Assembly: GCA_964546815.1 (NCBI GenBank)
Contig: CAZJLR010000005.1
Coordinates: 62,001-126,000 of the forward strand
Reading direction: 5' to 3'
Origin: JAIEPM01 sp964546815
Lineage (GTDB): Bacteria; Cyanobacteriota; Vampirovibrionia; Obscuribacterales; Obscuribacteraceae
Length of the DNA: 64,000 bases
Part shown: positions 1-7,948 of the stretch, piece by piece
Layout: each line of letters starts with the position of its first letter
How positions within the stretch are numbered: position 1 is the stretch's first letter
Position numbers and translations under genes: made by a program
The notes under the pieces: model-generated
Databases searched by the model: none
What the model saw: only the letters and a program-made list of their open reading frames with translations
What the model was told of the DNA's origin: nothing

Positions 1-2
1 AA

Positions 3-1106
3 AATAAACTACAGCCGAGCGGCGCGAAAGAAGATGCCCTCGGCAAACTGTTTGAGTCGATGAAGCCGGAGCACCTTGTCGGGCTTAAGAACTGGCTAAG
101 CAGCGACATGAAGAACCCCATTGATTTCAAAATGCTTGATCTAAAAACGCAGCAAACAATCTCCAAAATTTTTGATTTGCTGGAGACAATGAAGGGCGAA
201 ATCAAGCCACAAGCTAACAAAAGAGACTTTGAGAATCTGAAAGAAGCAAAACCTATCAGCAAGGAAACCGATGGAACAAAGCCTAGCAGCAAAAACGCAG
301 AAGTAACAAAACCAAGCATCCGCACCCAAACATTTGCAGCAGATTCTGCCAATCGAAAACCAGAATCGAAAGACGCGCAAATTGATACCAGCACCAGACC
401 CATTGCGGCTAAGGATGAAATCAAAGCAAAGGTAGACAACCTAAAGGATGCAGACAACTTAAAAGAAGAGACCAGAATTATGGCTCCACTTCTCTCTCCC
501 GAATTGCAAAGTGTTTTGAAGGCGAAACAGGAAAAAGCAGAAGAAGAAATTGAAAAGGAAGAAGAGAAGCAGCGCCGCTGGGAAATTTCGCTTGGAAATG
601 AAAGCAAATATCGAGTGAAAGCAGGTGATACTCTTGCCAGTATCGCGCGTACAGTTTTCAATAATGCTGATCTTGCGGAATCACTTTTCGAGCATAACAA
701 AAATGAGGTATTCGTTGCTTATTACGAAAAGTGCTTATTCACGATAGTGCTCAAAGGCCAGGTATTGAAAATTCCTAGTCGAAAAACAATTGCAGGCTTT
801 AAGAAATCCAGCACCACAAATCAATCGATCCAGTTTGATAAGCAATTTGAAAATACCAACGAAGGACTAGTATCAATCTTCGGAGCCAGCTGGCGACAAG
901 TTCTATCGAGAGAATCACACTTTTCGCGCGTAAAGCCGCTAAGAGATCCCCGCACAGTTAAATCTCTAAAGGCATTGAATCCAATAGAGTATGCGGAACC
1001 AAAGCAAGAAAACAATGCGTCAATCGAAAACGACGTAATTGCCAAACGAAAAAACAAAGATAGAAAGACAAAAACAAAAACGGTTCAGCTGAAACGAGAT
1101 AAATAA
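3..1106 (+). CDS. LysM-domain protein, 5' end cut off by window edge
   Basis: The frame is open from the first bases of the window, and the first ATG (position 60) has in-frame protein-like sequence before it (Lys-Leu-Phe-Glu-Ser), so the true start is probably upstream. The first half is Lys/Glu-rich and low in complexity, probably disordered. A LysM domain is encoded at about 605-785: it opens with YRVKAGDTLASIA and ends with GQVLKIPS, the usual pattern of this peptidoglycan- or glycan-binding fold. The C-terminus is basic and ends in alternating Lys/Thr. LysM proteins normally act in the periplasm or at the cell wall; the missing N-terminus hides any signal peptide. It converges on the kinase gene that follows. 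The LysM call is firm, the overall function unknown. Confidence 0.75.
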   Translation, partial: NKLQPSGAKEDALGKLFESMKPEHLVGLKNWLSSDMKNPIDFKMLDLKTQQTISKIFDLLETMKGEIKPQANKRDFENLKEAKPISKETDGTKPSSKNAEVTKPSIRTQTFAADSANRKPESKDAQIDTSTRPIAAKDEIKAKVDNLKDADNLKEETRIMAPLLSPELQSVLKAKQEKAEEEIEKEEEKQRRWEISLGNESKYRVKAGDTLASIARTVFNNADLAESLFEHNKNEVFVAYYEKCLFTIVLKGQVLKIPSRKTIAGFKKSSTTNQSIQFDKQFENTNEGLVSIFGASWRQVLSRESHFSRVKPLRDPRTVKSLKALNPIEYAEPKQENNASIENDVIAKRKNKDRKTKTKTVQLKRDK

Positions 1107-1135
1107 CGAATTGCAATGCGGATAGAATATCCATA

Positions 1136-1158
1136 GTCCTCTTCACAACTAAGAGGAC
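1136..1158. terminator. Hairpin between convergent genes
   Basis: A perfect 8-bp stem (GTCCTCTT / AAGAGGAC, arms 1136-1143 and 1151-1158) with a 7-nt loop lies between the LysM gene and the convergent kinase gene and overlaps the kinase stop codon. No T-tract follows on either strand, so it may stabilise 3' ends rather than act as a strong intrinsic terminator. Confidence 0.4.
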
Positions 1159-2255
1159 GCAGAAATCAAAGACTCGCAAAGCTTTATCCCGTTCTCCAAT
1201 TCAAACAATTTGCGCTCTGCTCGACGAAGTAGCTTGAGATCCTTTCGATAATGTTTTGTTTCCCACACCTTAGCGAAAACGGCGGAAGCCAGGCGGATGT
1301 CCTCACTGGAAGCATCACTGCTTAGACCGAGCATTTTAAACACATTCAGCAAATCAACATTTTGCGCGACAGGCAAGGGTGCGGCATTCGCAAGACTGGG
1401 GATTGACTCCAAGTCCATCTTCATTAACGCGTGAAGCTGTGCGCCAATACTCTGAACCTGAACATTCGGGTGGCTCTTTAGAATATTCAAAATGACAGAG
1501 TCATCAGGATTCAAATAATCGGCTTCTTGAAATAACAAGCAATCATCATGACGCCCGCTCTGTTGCCACAAAGAAGGGTCAAGACTTAAACACATCAGAG
1601 AGCCATATATTATCCATGCAGAGAAATTATCGAGATGAGGTCCAAATTGGTTTGTTCGCGCAGGATGTTGGTAGTTTCTCAATCCACTCTCATTGCTACG
1701 CAAACCATCCAGCGCAGGAACATACATTCCGTCATAATCTATGAGCTTCAGCTCGTCGTTGCGAACAATTATATTTCCATGCTGCAGATCACCATGCGCG
1801 ATGCAAGCGTTCTGCAAGTTGCGACTCATTAGCATCCATTTCTGAGCCAGCGACAACAACCTCGGCGGGTCCGAAAGATTTTTCTCAATGTAATTCAAAA
1901 ACGGCTCGCCGTCGATCCACTCCATGCGCACAATTGGAAACCATTCACCGTTAACCAAAATGCCCTCCGCCACAAAGCGGAATTCAACCATACAATCCAA
2001 ATTGCTAAAATGAAGCTGCCTAGATATTTCATCGTAGCGATGTGCATGATCACTAATACTGCGATTGAAACAACGCACCGCAACACGCTTGTTAGCTAGC
2101 CTTAGCGAGTAGACACTGGCGAAGTTGCCGGAGGACACTGCCGGCAACCCAAGATGATTATTTATTACCTGCCCGCCTCTCAAATCTTGCTCAGAAAAGC
2201 AAATTTGCGGGCACTGTATCGCATCACTGAATTCATTTGGTGCAGGCCAACTCAT
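1149..2255 (-). CDS. Protein kinase-like protein (YegI-type kinase fold)
   Basis: A 368-aa kinase-fold protein. The catalytic loop IAHGDLQHGNIIV supplies the catalytic Asp and metal-binding Asn, and KLIDYDGMYVP takes the place of the DFG region. The glycine-rich loop is SSGNFASVY. The usual beta-3 Lys is Arg (VAVRCF), as in the paralogue at 3645-5093. About 60 C-terminal residues (FKMLGLSSDASSEDIR onwards) resemble a J-domain in helix pattern but lack HPD; this part is inference. A strong Shine-Dalgarno (AAAGGAGGT) lies 6 nt before the ATG. It is the last gene of the ZorA-like/ZorB-like/VWA/PP2C/kinase operon, 82 bp after the HhH gene. It probably phosphorylates operon partners or a host target; the substrate is unknown. 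Confidence 0.8.
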   Translation of the reverse strand: MSWPAPNEFSDAIQCPQICFSEQDLRGGQVINNHLGLPAVSSGNFASVYSLRLANKRVAVRCFNRSISDHAHRYDEISRQLHFSNLDCMVEFRFVAEGILVNGEWFPIVRMEWIDGEPFLNYIEKNLSDPPRLLSLAQKWMLMSRNLQNACIAHGDLQHGNIIVRNDELKLIDYDGMYVPALDGLRSNESGLRNYQHPARTNQFGPHLDNFSAWIIYGSLMCLSLDPSLWQQSGRHDDCLLFQEADYLNPDDSVILNILKSHPNVQVQSIGAQLHALMKMDLESIPSLANAAPLPVAQNVDLLNVFKMLGLSSDASSEDIRLASAVFAKVWETKHYRKDLKLLRRAERKLFELENGIKLCESLISASS

Positions 2256-2337
2256 TTAGTACCTCCTTTGGACAAGAGTTCCTTTTTTACGAAACGGCTA
2301 GACCTCATGTTGTCCAAGCAGTTTGATGTGGAAGTCT

Positions 2338-3645
2338 TCATAGCACGGCTAACCAATCTCGCTTTCCGATACCTATCGCAAAACGAAAGTAAGCAAATCG
2401 GGAGGGCATCGTGATCTTTTCTATTTCACTCTTGAGCTGCTCGAGTTTTCGCTCGACCCGCTGCAGTTCAGTTTGATTTTTTTTCTCTCTTTGAGTCGCC
2501 TTCGCCTGAATTTGCCTCAGCTTATCGAGCGCAGATTTGTTTTTGTTTTCAACTTGGCGAAGCTGTTTGGCAAATTGGGTCTCCGACTCTGCGATAGACA
2601 GATTTCCTTGCGCCAGGTCTTTCTCAATTGCAATCAACCTGGTTCGCGCAATTTCGTAGAGAGCATTTATTTCAAGTGTCTCTCGGCGTAACCTGGTATT
2701 AAAAACGTCGATTTCAGCCTCCAGTTTTTGCCGAGGCATCTCATATCGCTTTCGAATCTTCTGTCTGAGCGAAGCCACCAGAATGGTCGGCTTTTGAATC
2801 TCAGATTGTTGTTGCAAGTATTTTCGCCAGCGAAAAATAGCTTTCGTCTTTGCCTCCTCCATACCAAGACTCCGCAAAACTTTTTCATCAAGATCTAGCG
2901 CCGTAGATAATCCAAATGACTTGAGCTTGGATTTATCAAAATCACTTATTCCAATTATGGGGCTATCCTCAATTTTGTGTTCTTGCAAAAACTTCTCTAT
3001 ACTTTCACGCTGCTGTTCAGCTAATTCTGATGCAAGATCCAGCTCTTGCCCTTCTTCAAGTTTCAGCAAAGCTTCTTTTTTAATCTCAATTTGTGAGCGA
3101 ACTTCACTCTCCAGTTCAGCAAGTTCAACCTTCTCAAGCTCTATCAACGCTCGCCAGCGTGATTCTGCCATTTCAATCATTCTGGCCTTACGTGCTTCCT
3201 GAATTTTTTGTTGTTGCAACTCGCTCGCTTCAAGCCTGTCTCTCAGGATAGCGAGCTCCTCCATCTCAGTCATTAATGCAGCTTGCTCAATTACAAGCGT
3301 ATTTGGAGAATTCTTTGCCTCCACAAGCAAATTCTCACGCATTTGCAGCAAACGATCGTAATTATCCATGAGCTTAATGCGTTTGTCATTCAGCGCTTTC
3401 AACTGATCATCTTTCGCTCTAGCAAGGTGGGCGCAAAGATAAACAACTGCAAGCAAAAGGAAGGCTATTGAAAAAAGCTCGACCCGCAAATTAGCATTCA
3501 GTGGAACTAATATTACATACATCAAGATCAGCAGACATAGAATCATCACAAATCTGCAAGCCAAAATGCTTGGCTGCAGAGCTTGCACTGGCACAGCGGT
3601 CGACTTGCTCATCATGCGTCGCTTAAGCTTCTTAGCCTTGGACAT
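2338..3645 (-). CDS. Membrane-anchored coiled-coil protein with helix-hairpin-helix domain
   Basis: A 435-aa protein: a basic N-terminus, two hydrophobic segments (about residues 27-47 and 53-75), a long Glu/Lys/Leu coiled coil, a helix-hairpin-helix region around residues 228-275 (IIGISDFDKSKLKSFGL, then LRSLGMEEAKTKAIFRW) and a second coiled coil. The start is set at 3645 because this ATG overlaps the TGA of the upstream kinase (ATGA). A longer reading from 3744 would add 33 residues that merely reread the kinase's zinc-ribbon codons in another frame. In E. coli YegI a kinase and an HhH region are one polypeptide; here they look split over this gene and its neighbour. HhH domains bind DNA or mediate protein contacts. 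It may link the kinase to the membrane motor or to DNA. Confidence 0.72.
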   Translation of the reverse strand: MSKAKKLKRRMMSKSTAVPVQALQPSILACRFVMILCLLILMYVILVPLNANLRVELFSIAFLLLAVVYLCAHLARAKDDQLKALNDKRIKLMDNYDRLLQMRENLLVEAKNSPNTLVIEQAALMTEMEELAILRDRLEASELQQQKIQEARKARMIEMAESRWRALIELEKVELAELESEVRSQIEIKKEALLKLEEGQELDLASELAEQQRESIEKFLQEHKIEDSPIIGISDFDKSKLKSFGLSTALDLDEKVLRSLGMEEAKTKAIFRWRKYLQQQSEIQKPTILVASLRQKIRKRYEMPRQKLEAEIDVFNTRLRRETLEINALYEIARTRLIAIEKDLAQGNLSIAESETQFAKQLRQVENKNKSALDKLRQIQAKATQREKKNQTELQRVERKLEQLKSEIEKITMPSRFAYFRFAIGIGKRDWLAVL

Positions 3646-5093
3646 CAAGCATTCTCCACATACATGCAAGTTGGAAATTGCACGCACATTCGCTGTGGTA
3701 TGGCTGTTTTGGTAACAATGGTCGCACCGCCACAATATGGGCACATCGGCGTTGCCTTAGCTTGTCGTACCTTCTTGGATGGCGAAACAGAGGAAGTTGA
3801 AGCTGTTGAAGCAGCGTAATAATTGCTACCCTGATTTGTTGCTGTTCTTATGTTGGAAGCAGTATTGGTATTTGCCCTCGCATTCGCACCCAATGTGCCG
3901 GAGAATGGACTTCCAGTGGCAGTGGGATCCAGAAAAACCAAACCCGCACCCCCACCGTTGCCTGCGGGTGGATTTTGTTGAACACCAGGAACCACAACAT
4001 GCTCTACATCTTCACCATCGTTCTTAACATAGGTGCAGAGTGGTGCTGTTTCGCACTGCCAATAGGGTACGCCGAGACCTGGCACCTTCTTCTCTACAAG
4101 CCGTTTCCCGCAACTAGGACAGCCTTTCGCCGCCTGAGCTGCAACCGCCTGCGCCATCCACGTTGACCGAGAAGCAGCTCCGGGAAAAGCGACAGGACTA
4201 GTCGAATTGGGAAATGATGAAGCATCAAGTTTTGGTATCTTGAGCACCGGCATCGAGGAAAAAGTCGCAATTTGCTCTGCCATCCACTTCAACTTGGCAT
4301 TACCACTTCGGCGCATTCGATCCAAAATATCAGAACTCGCAGGATTTCTATAATCTCCCTCCCACAACAGGAGTCTCTCGTCACCAGCTTTGGCGTAAGC
4401 CCAGAAATTCTTGTCAAAGCTGATACCAATTATAGATGCGTAAATAACCCAGGCAGAGAAATTATCTAGCTCTTCGGAGAAATCTTTGTTACTGCGCTTG
4501 GGATGTTGATAATTTCTATGACCCACTTCGTGCGTGCTATAACCCTTCAGCGAAGGTACAAACATTCCGTCGTAATCAATGAGCTTAAGCGCCCCCTGAC
4601 TCACAATTATGTTTCCATGCTGCAAATCGCCGTGAGCTATTCCGGTATCTTTGAGAGTCTTGATCATAGAAAGCCAGCGCGTTGCCATTTCGTCCAAAGC
4701 AGCGCGATTCGCCAGATTTTTATGCAAGAACGCATCTATTTTATCGCCAGTGATCCATTCCATTTTGAGGATTGGATACCAATTCCCATTCACTCTAATT
4801 CCTTGCTTTTGAAACTCGAACGGCACCATGAATGGCAAATTCTTCGACTTCAGGTAAGAAGATATGGCAGCATATCTTGCTTCTTGATCTGGGTAATGAT
4901 TTAGAAAACAGCGCACAGCAAAAGAACGGCTGCCATCACTCACTCGGTATACCGTTGCAAATTGCCCCGAGCATGGTTTGGGCATACCGTACTTGTCTAA
5001 TTCAGGGCGGAACTTTTGTAGTTCTGGGTCCTTAAAGTTTGTACCGCAATTTTGAATTGCTTCATTGTATTCTTGAGGAGTCGGCCACTTCAT
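3645..5093 (-). CDS. Protein kinase with two C-terminal zinc ribbons
   Basis: A 482-aa protein. The kinase domain covers roughly residues 30-270, with glycine loop CSGQFATVYRV, catalytic loop IAHGDLQHGNIIV and metal motif KLIDYDGMFVP. The beta-3 Lys is replaced by Arg (FAVRCF), shared with the second kinase of the operon. A Ser/Ala/Thr-rich linker separates two topoisomerase-type zinc ribbons: CPSCG with a second Cys pair about residues 325-358, and CPYCG with CVQFPTC at the very end. The ATG overlaps the phosphatase TGA (ATGA) and follows an AGAGGAAG ribosome site; its own TGA overlaps the next ATG in the same way, so translation is coupled on both sides. It pairs naturally with the PP2C-type phosphatase as an opposing kinase. 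The substrate is unknown. Confidence 0.82.
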   Translation of the reverse strand: MKWPTPQEYNEAIQNCGTNFKDPELQKFRPELDKYGMPKPCSGQFATVYRVSDGSRSFAVRCFLNHYPDQEARYAAISSYLKSKNLPFMVPFEFQKQGIRVNGNWYPILKMEWITGDKIDAFLHKNLANRAALDEMATRWLSMIKTLKDTGIAHGDLQHGNIIVSQGALKLIDYDGMFVPSLKGYSTHEVGHRNYQHPKRSNKDFSEELDNFSAWVIYASIIGISFDKNFWAYAKAGDERLLLWEGDYRNPASSDILDRMRRSGNAKLKWMAEQIATFSSMPVLKIPKLDASSFPNSTSPVAFPGAASRSTWMAQAVAAQAAKGCPSCGKRLVEKKVPGLGVPYWQCETAPLCTYVKNDGEDVEHVVVPGVQQNPPAGNGGGAGLVFLDPTATGSPFSGTLGANARANTNTASNIRTATNQGSNYYAASTASTSSVSPSKKVRQAKATPMCPYCGGATIVTKTAIPQRMCVQFPTCMYVENA

Positions 5094-6305
5094 ATAACTT
5101 CCTCTGGCAAGCTGAGGTGAAAAACAGTTACATCATCGTTTTTCAATAGCGGGCGCCCATTTTTTCCAGGAGTGCTGCGTAGCTCTGCAATCAACGCACT
5201 GAAGTCGTCTTCATTGCGAATGTCCGTTAGCTTCAGTAAAGGTTCTCCACCATCTTCTTCTTGTTGCATAACCCAACATGCAATGGCATCAGACATGAGA
5301 AAAAATTGGTCACCTGGTTCCCATCGCCCCTCGCAGCGAACAAAAAGTTCCGCAAGGTTCTTATTGCTCTCTTGCCGGCTAGAAATCAAATAAGGGCAAG
5401 AATTGAATTCATCCGAATTTGACAACGGCAAGCAATGCAGCAGACGTCCTTTGCGATATTGGAAAAGGCAACTGTCTCCAAGGGCAAACGCTTCCCACTT
5501 GCGTTCATCATCATCAATTTGAACGTTCGCATGCTCAGAAAGCGCTTGAACATGCTCCACATTAGGGGAGACTTGGATTAATGATACGCCGTCAGCACTT
5601 ACCTCAGAAGCGCGTTGCTGTGGAGCGCTCGTCACACTTCCTAGCGCACCGGGGCTTNNNNNNNNNNNNNNNNNNNNNNNNNNNNNNNNNNNNNNNNNNN
5701 NNNNNNNNNNNNNNNNNNNNNNNNNNNNNNNNNNNNNNNNNNNNNNNNNNNNNNNNNTGCTCTGAAGCACAAGTCACACTTCCTAGCGCACCGGGGCTCT
5801 GCTCTGAAGCACAAGTCACACTTCCTAGCGCACCAAGGCTTTGCTCTGAAGCACAAGTCACACTTCCTAGCGCACCGGGGCTCTGCTCTGAAGCACGAGC
5901 CTCGCTTGTTAGCTCACCTACACATAGATCTGCATCAGTGGATTGATCATGGTTGTCGGAAACAAAATGCACCGTAAGCCCAACTATTGCAGCGAATGCA
6001 CCTGATTTGGATTTCTCCTCGGCATACCAGGGCAACTGCATGATTTTCACGCGTTCCATCCAGACGGCTTGTAATTCATCGAGAGCTCCATTGAATTTGC
6101 TGCTCGACATGTCACCGAGACAATAGGCAGATACCAATAATCTCGCCCAAAATCCGGAGAAGAAACTGTCGGTTGCACCATCAGCTACTGCGCACCGCAA
6201 CACGTTGTTGTTTTCTTTAGCCTCCCAGGCATCCTCACAAAAGTCTGCCGGGTTGCCTTCCTTGGGCACGCTAAATGCCCGGAATCGTTTCATAAGCGTC
6301 TCCAT
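5090..6305 (-). CDS. PP2C-type protein phosphatase, interrupted by an assembly gap
   Basis: The two halves on either side of a 100-N gap belong to one gene. The N-terminal half (from ATG 6305) has SVPKEGNPADFCEDAW and VADGATDSFFSGF, the metal-binding Asp region of PP2C-like phosphatases, nearest in style to E. coli PphC/YegK. The C-terminal half (FALGDSCLFQYRKGRLL, FFLMSDAIACW) matches the second half of such proteins. Between them lies a tandem repeat coding for units of ASEQSPGALGSVTC, and the gap falls inside it. The halves are out of frame only because the N run is an arbitrary 100. The stop overlaps the downstream kinase start, and the start directly follows the VWA stop (TAA then ATG). 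It probably reverses the operon kinases' phosphorylation. Confidence 0.75.
5631..5896 (-). repeat. 42-bp coding minisatellite flanking the gap
   Basis: Right of the gap are three near-identical 42-bp units (5758-5799, 5800-5841, 5842-5883) and a 13-nt partial unit. Left of the gap the same sequence appears from 5631 to 5657. Each unit encodes 14 residues, so changes in copy number keep the frame. The gap was almost certainly caused by collapse of this array. Confidence 0.9.
5658..5757. other. Assembly gap of 100 N
   Basis: Exactly 100 undetermined bases, the usual scaffold placeholder, lying inside the 42-bp repeat array of the phosphatase gene. The real length is unknown. Confidence 0.98.
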
Positions 6306-7145
6306 TTAGCGTGCCGCCAAATTTTGCGGACGTGTGCCGATATCAAGAAAGCGAATCACGCTTGCAAGATCTGCATTGAAGGCAAATCCTCTGGTGTTAT
6401 CGGAAACAGCGATACCTTCTTTTGACACCATTTCTCGCATGTAGTCTGGCAATTTACTGGACATGTTAAACAACGCCTTAGCGCGCGCATCAGCAAGGTA
6501 AAGGTCGCTGTCGGGGTATTCCACTGCGGCGCCCTTGGCGCTCGAGATATGAACATTGAACAATAAGACATTGCCGTCGGTTGTACTCATGCCACGTAAC
6601 GCGTTTGCTTCGGTGCTTGGATCAGTGTCGGCTTCACCATCAGTTATATTGATGACTATTGGTGGGAAACTATCAGGATGCGCGGGAATCCATGCGGCAA
6701 GAAGCGTGCGTGCCTGACTAAGGGCATTCGCCATTGGTGTGCCACCGCTTGCTTTGGCGTCAAACCAGACTGGAAATTTGACCGTTTGGGTGATGATGCC
6801 ACCAGCTCCGTCGGATACTTTCTTGTCTCTGTCTTCCACGCGCGCAGGGCTATCAGCAAGAGCACTGATGCTAACAAGGTCTTGCCCCGCAAGGGTTCCT
6901 CCGAAGGCCGAGCCGACACTGCCACCATATCCGATAACACCGACGTTGTAGAAGTCCCACACTGATTCAGAGCGGGCACATTTGATAATCAAGTTCTGAA
7001 TCAGTTTATTGATGGCATCAGCGAGAGCCGCCGCTTTGCTAACGCCGTAGTTGTCACCGTATGAATCGGCCATTGAGCCAGACTGGTCAATTAGAAAAAT
7101 CAGGCATGAGGGGTTGGTTCTTTTTATTTCTGCTGTGTATGGCAT
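6306..7145 (-). CDS. VWA-domain protein with intact MIDAS (TerY/YegL-like)
   Basis: A 279-aa protein that is almost entirely one von Willebrand A domain. The metal-ion-dependent adhesion site is complete: FLIDQSGSM (Asp20, Ser22, Ser24), a Thr in ASGGTPMANAL and an Asp in INITDGEAD. There is no signal peptide, so it is cytoplasmic. VWA proteins of this kind form the 'TerY' member of VWA-PP2C-kinase triads and usually act as metal-dependent scaffolds. The gene begins 53 bp after the ZorB-like gene, with an AAGGGA ribosome site. Its TAA is immediately followed by the phosphatase ATG, which supports a shared complex. Confidence 0.88.
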   Translation of the reverse strand: MPYTAEIKRTNPSCLIFLIDQSGSMADSYGDNYGVSKAAALADAINKLIQNLIIKCARSESVWDFYNVGVIGYGGSVGSAFGGTLAGQDLVSISALADSPARVEDRDKKVSDGAGGIITQTVKFPVWFDAKASGGTPMANALSQARTLLAAWIPAHPDSFPPIVINITDGEADTDPSTEANALRGMSTTDGNVLLFNVHISSAKGAAVEYPDSDLYLADARAKALFNMSSKLPDYMREMVSKEGIAVSDNTRGFAFNADLASVIRFLDIGTRPQNLAAR

Positions 7146-7198
7146 TTTGTTTTCCCTTTTCTAGAGTTTGTCTTACTTTTGTTGCGCGTTACCGATAA

Positions 7199-7942
7199 CT
7201 ATTCGGGACGCATTTTCTTTTGATCTAATCCAGATTGAGCTTTGAGCCTTGACCTCAGCTCGCTGAATTCTCTATTCTTTTCTTCAAACGAACGAACGCG
7301 AATTTTGAACTCAACCCGCCGACTTTGAGTCTTGTTTTCAGAGCCGGCAGAACTTGTAATAGGAAGGAGGTCGCGTTCACCTCTTCCGTTTATTGAAGTT
7401 AGCTCAAGAAAACGCTCACGTTGAAACGGTCTAAGGTTGCACGAGTTGAGCGCGTACTTAAGCACCGAGAAAGCTCTCCCCTGGCTAAGGCGCAAATTAT
7501 GCTCGTCATCACCATCTGAATCTGTGTGACCTTCAATCAAAATGGAACGCAACGCCGGAAAAATTTGGTCATCAGTGACCACAGAAACAAGGACAGGAAT
7601 AAATTTATCAAGATAAGCCTCACCATCCCATTTCAGATCGGTCTGATCAACATCAAATTGCAAACTGTCGGCGCTGGCGTGATAGACAATTGCCAATGAA
7701 TCTTTGGGATCGTCCTCCGCAGGATATCCGGCTTTGGCTAGCCGACGCTTTAATTCTTCCTTCAAGGTTCGCGATGAAAGCAATGCTATATCGAGCTGCT
7801 TGCTAACAGCTTCTGCCCGGGCGGCTTCCGCATATTCCTTCTTAATAAAGAAGATCAAGAGCATGATAAATATGACCGCTAGTGAGGTCATTAAGTCGGT
7901 AATCGATGAGAGAAAAACTGGTTCCGTTGATCCACGTGGCAT
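7199..7942 (-). CDS. ZorB-like OmpA/MotB-family motor protein
   Basis: A 247-aa protein with one N-terminal membrane helix (about residues 17-34) preceded by Asp16 in SITDLMTSLAVIF, the position of the proton-carrying Asp in MotB, ExbD and ZorB. The C-terminal half is an OmpA/MotB peptidoglycan-binding domain: ILIEGHTDSDGDDEHNLRLSQGRA contains the expected Asp and Arg ligands (written as one motif region around residues 130-155). In Zorya defence ZorB surrounds the ZorA pentamer and grips the cell wall. The start has a TGAGGT ribosome site that overlaps the end of the ZorA-like gene, 6 bp away, indicating coupled translation and a fixed ratio. A generic MotB-like stator protein is the main alternative. 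Confidence 0.85.
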   Translation of the reverse strand: MPRGSTEPVFLSSITDLMTSLAVIFIMLLIFFIKKEYAEAARAEAVSKQLDIALLSSRTLKEELKRRLAKAGYPAEDDPKDSLAIVYHASADSLQFDVDQTDLKWDGEAYLDKFIPVLVSVVTDDQIFPALRSILIEGHTDSDGDDEHNLRLSQGRAFSVLKYALNSCNLRPFQRERFLELTSINGRGERDLLPITSSAGSENKTQSRRVEFKIRVRSFEEKNREFSELRSRLKAQSGLDQKKMRPE

Positions 7943-7948
7943 ATCGAA

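Noticed and set aside
3646..3744. Longer start for the HhH protein, giving a Cys-rich N-terminus (CDHCYQN)
   Set aside because: The 33 extra codons reread the zinc-ribbon codons of the upstream kinase in another frame; the ATG at 3645 overlaps the kinase TGA in the usual coupled way.
5631..5896. CRISPR array
   Set aside because: Units are contiguous with no unique spacers and are translated in frame. The arrays at 11361 and 52676 were rejected for the same reason.
5090..6305. Two separate genes either side of the N run
   Set aside because: Both sides carry the same 42-bp repeat and complementary halves of one phosphatase; the frame change comes from the arbitrary 100-N length.
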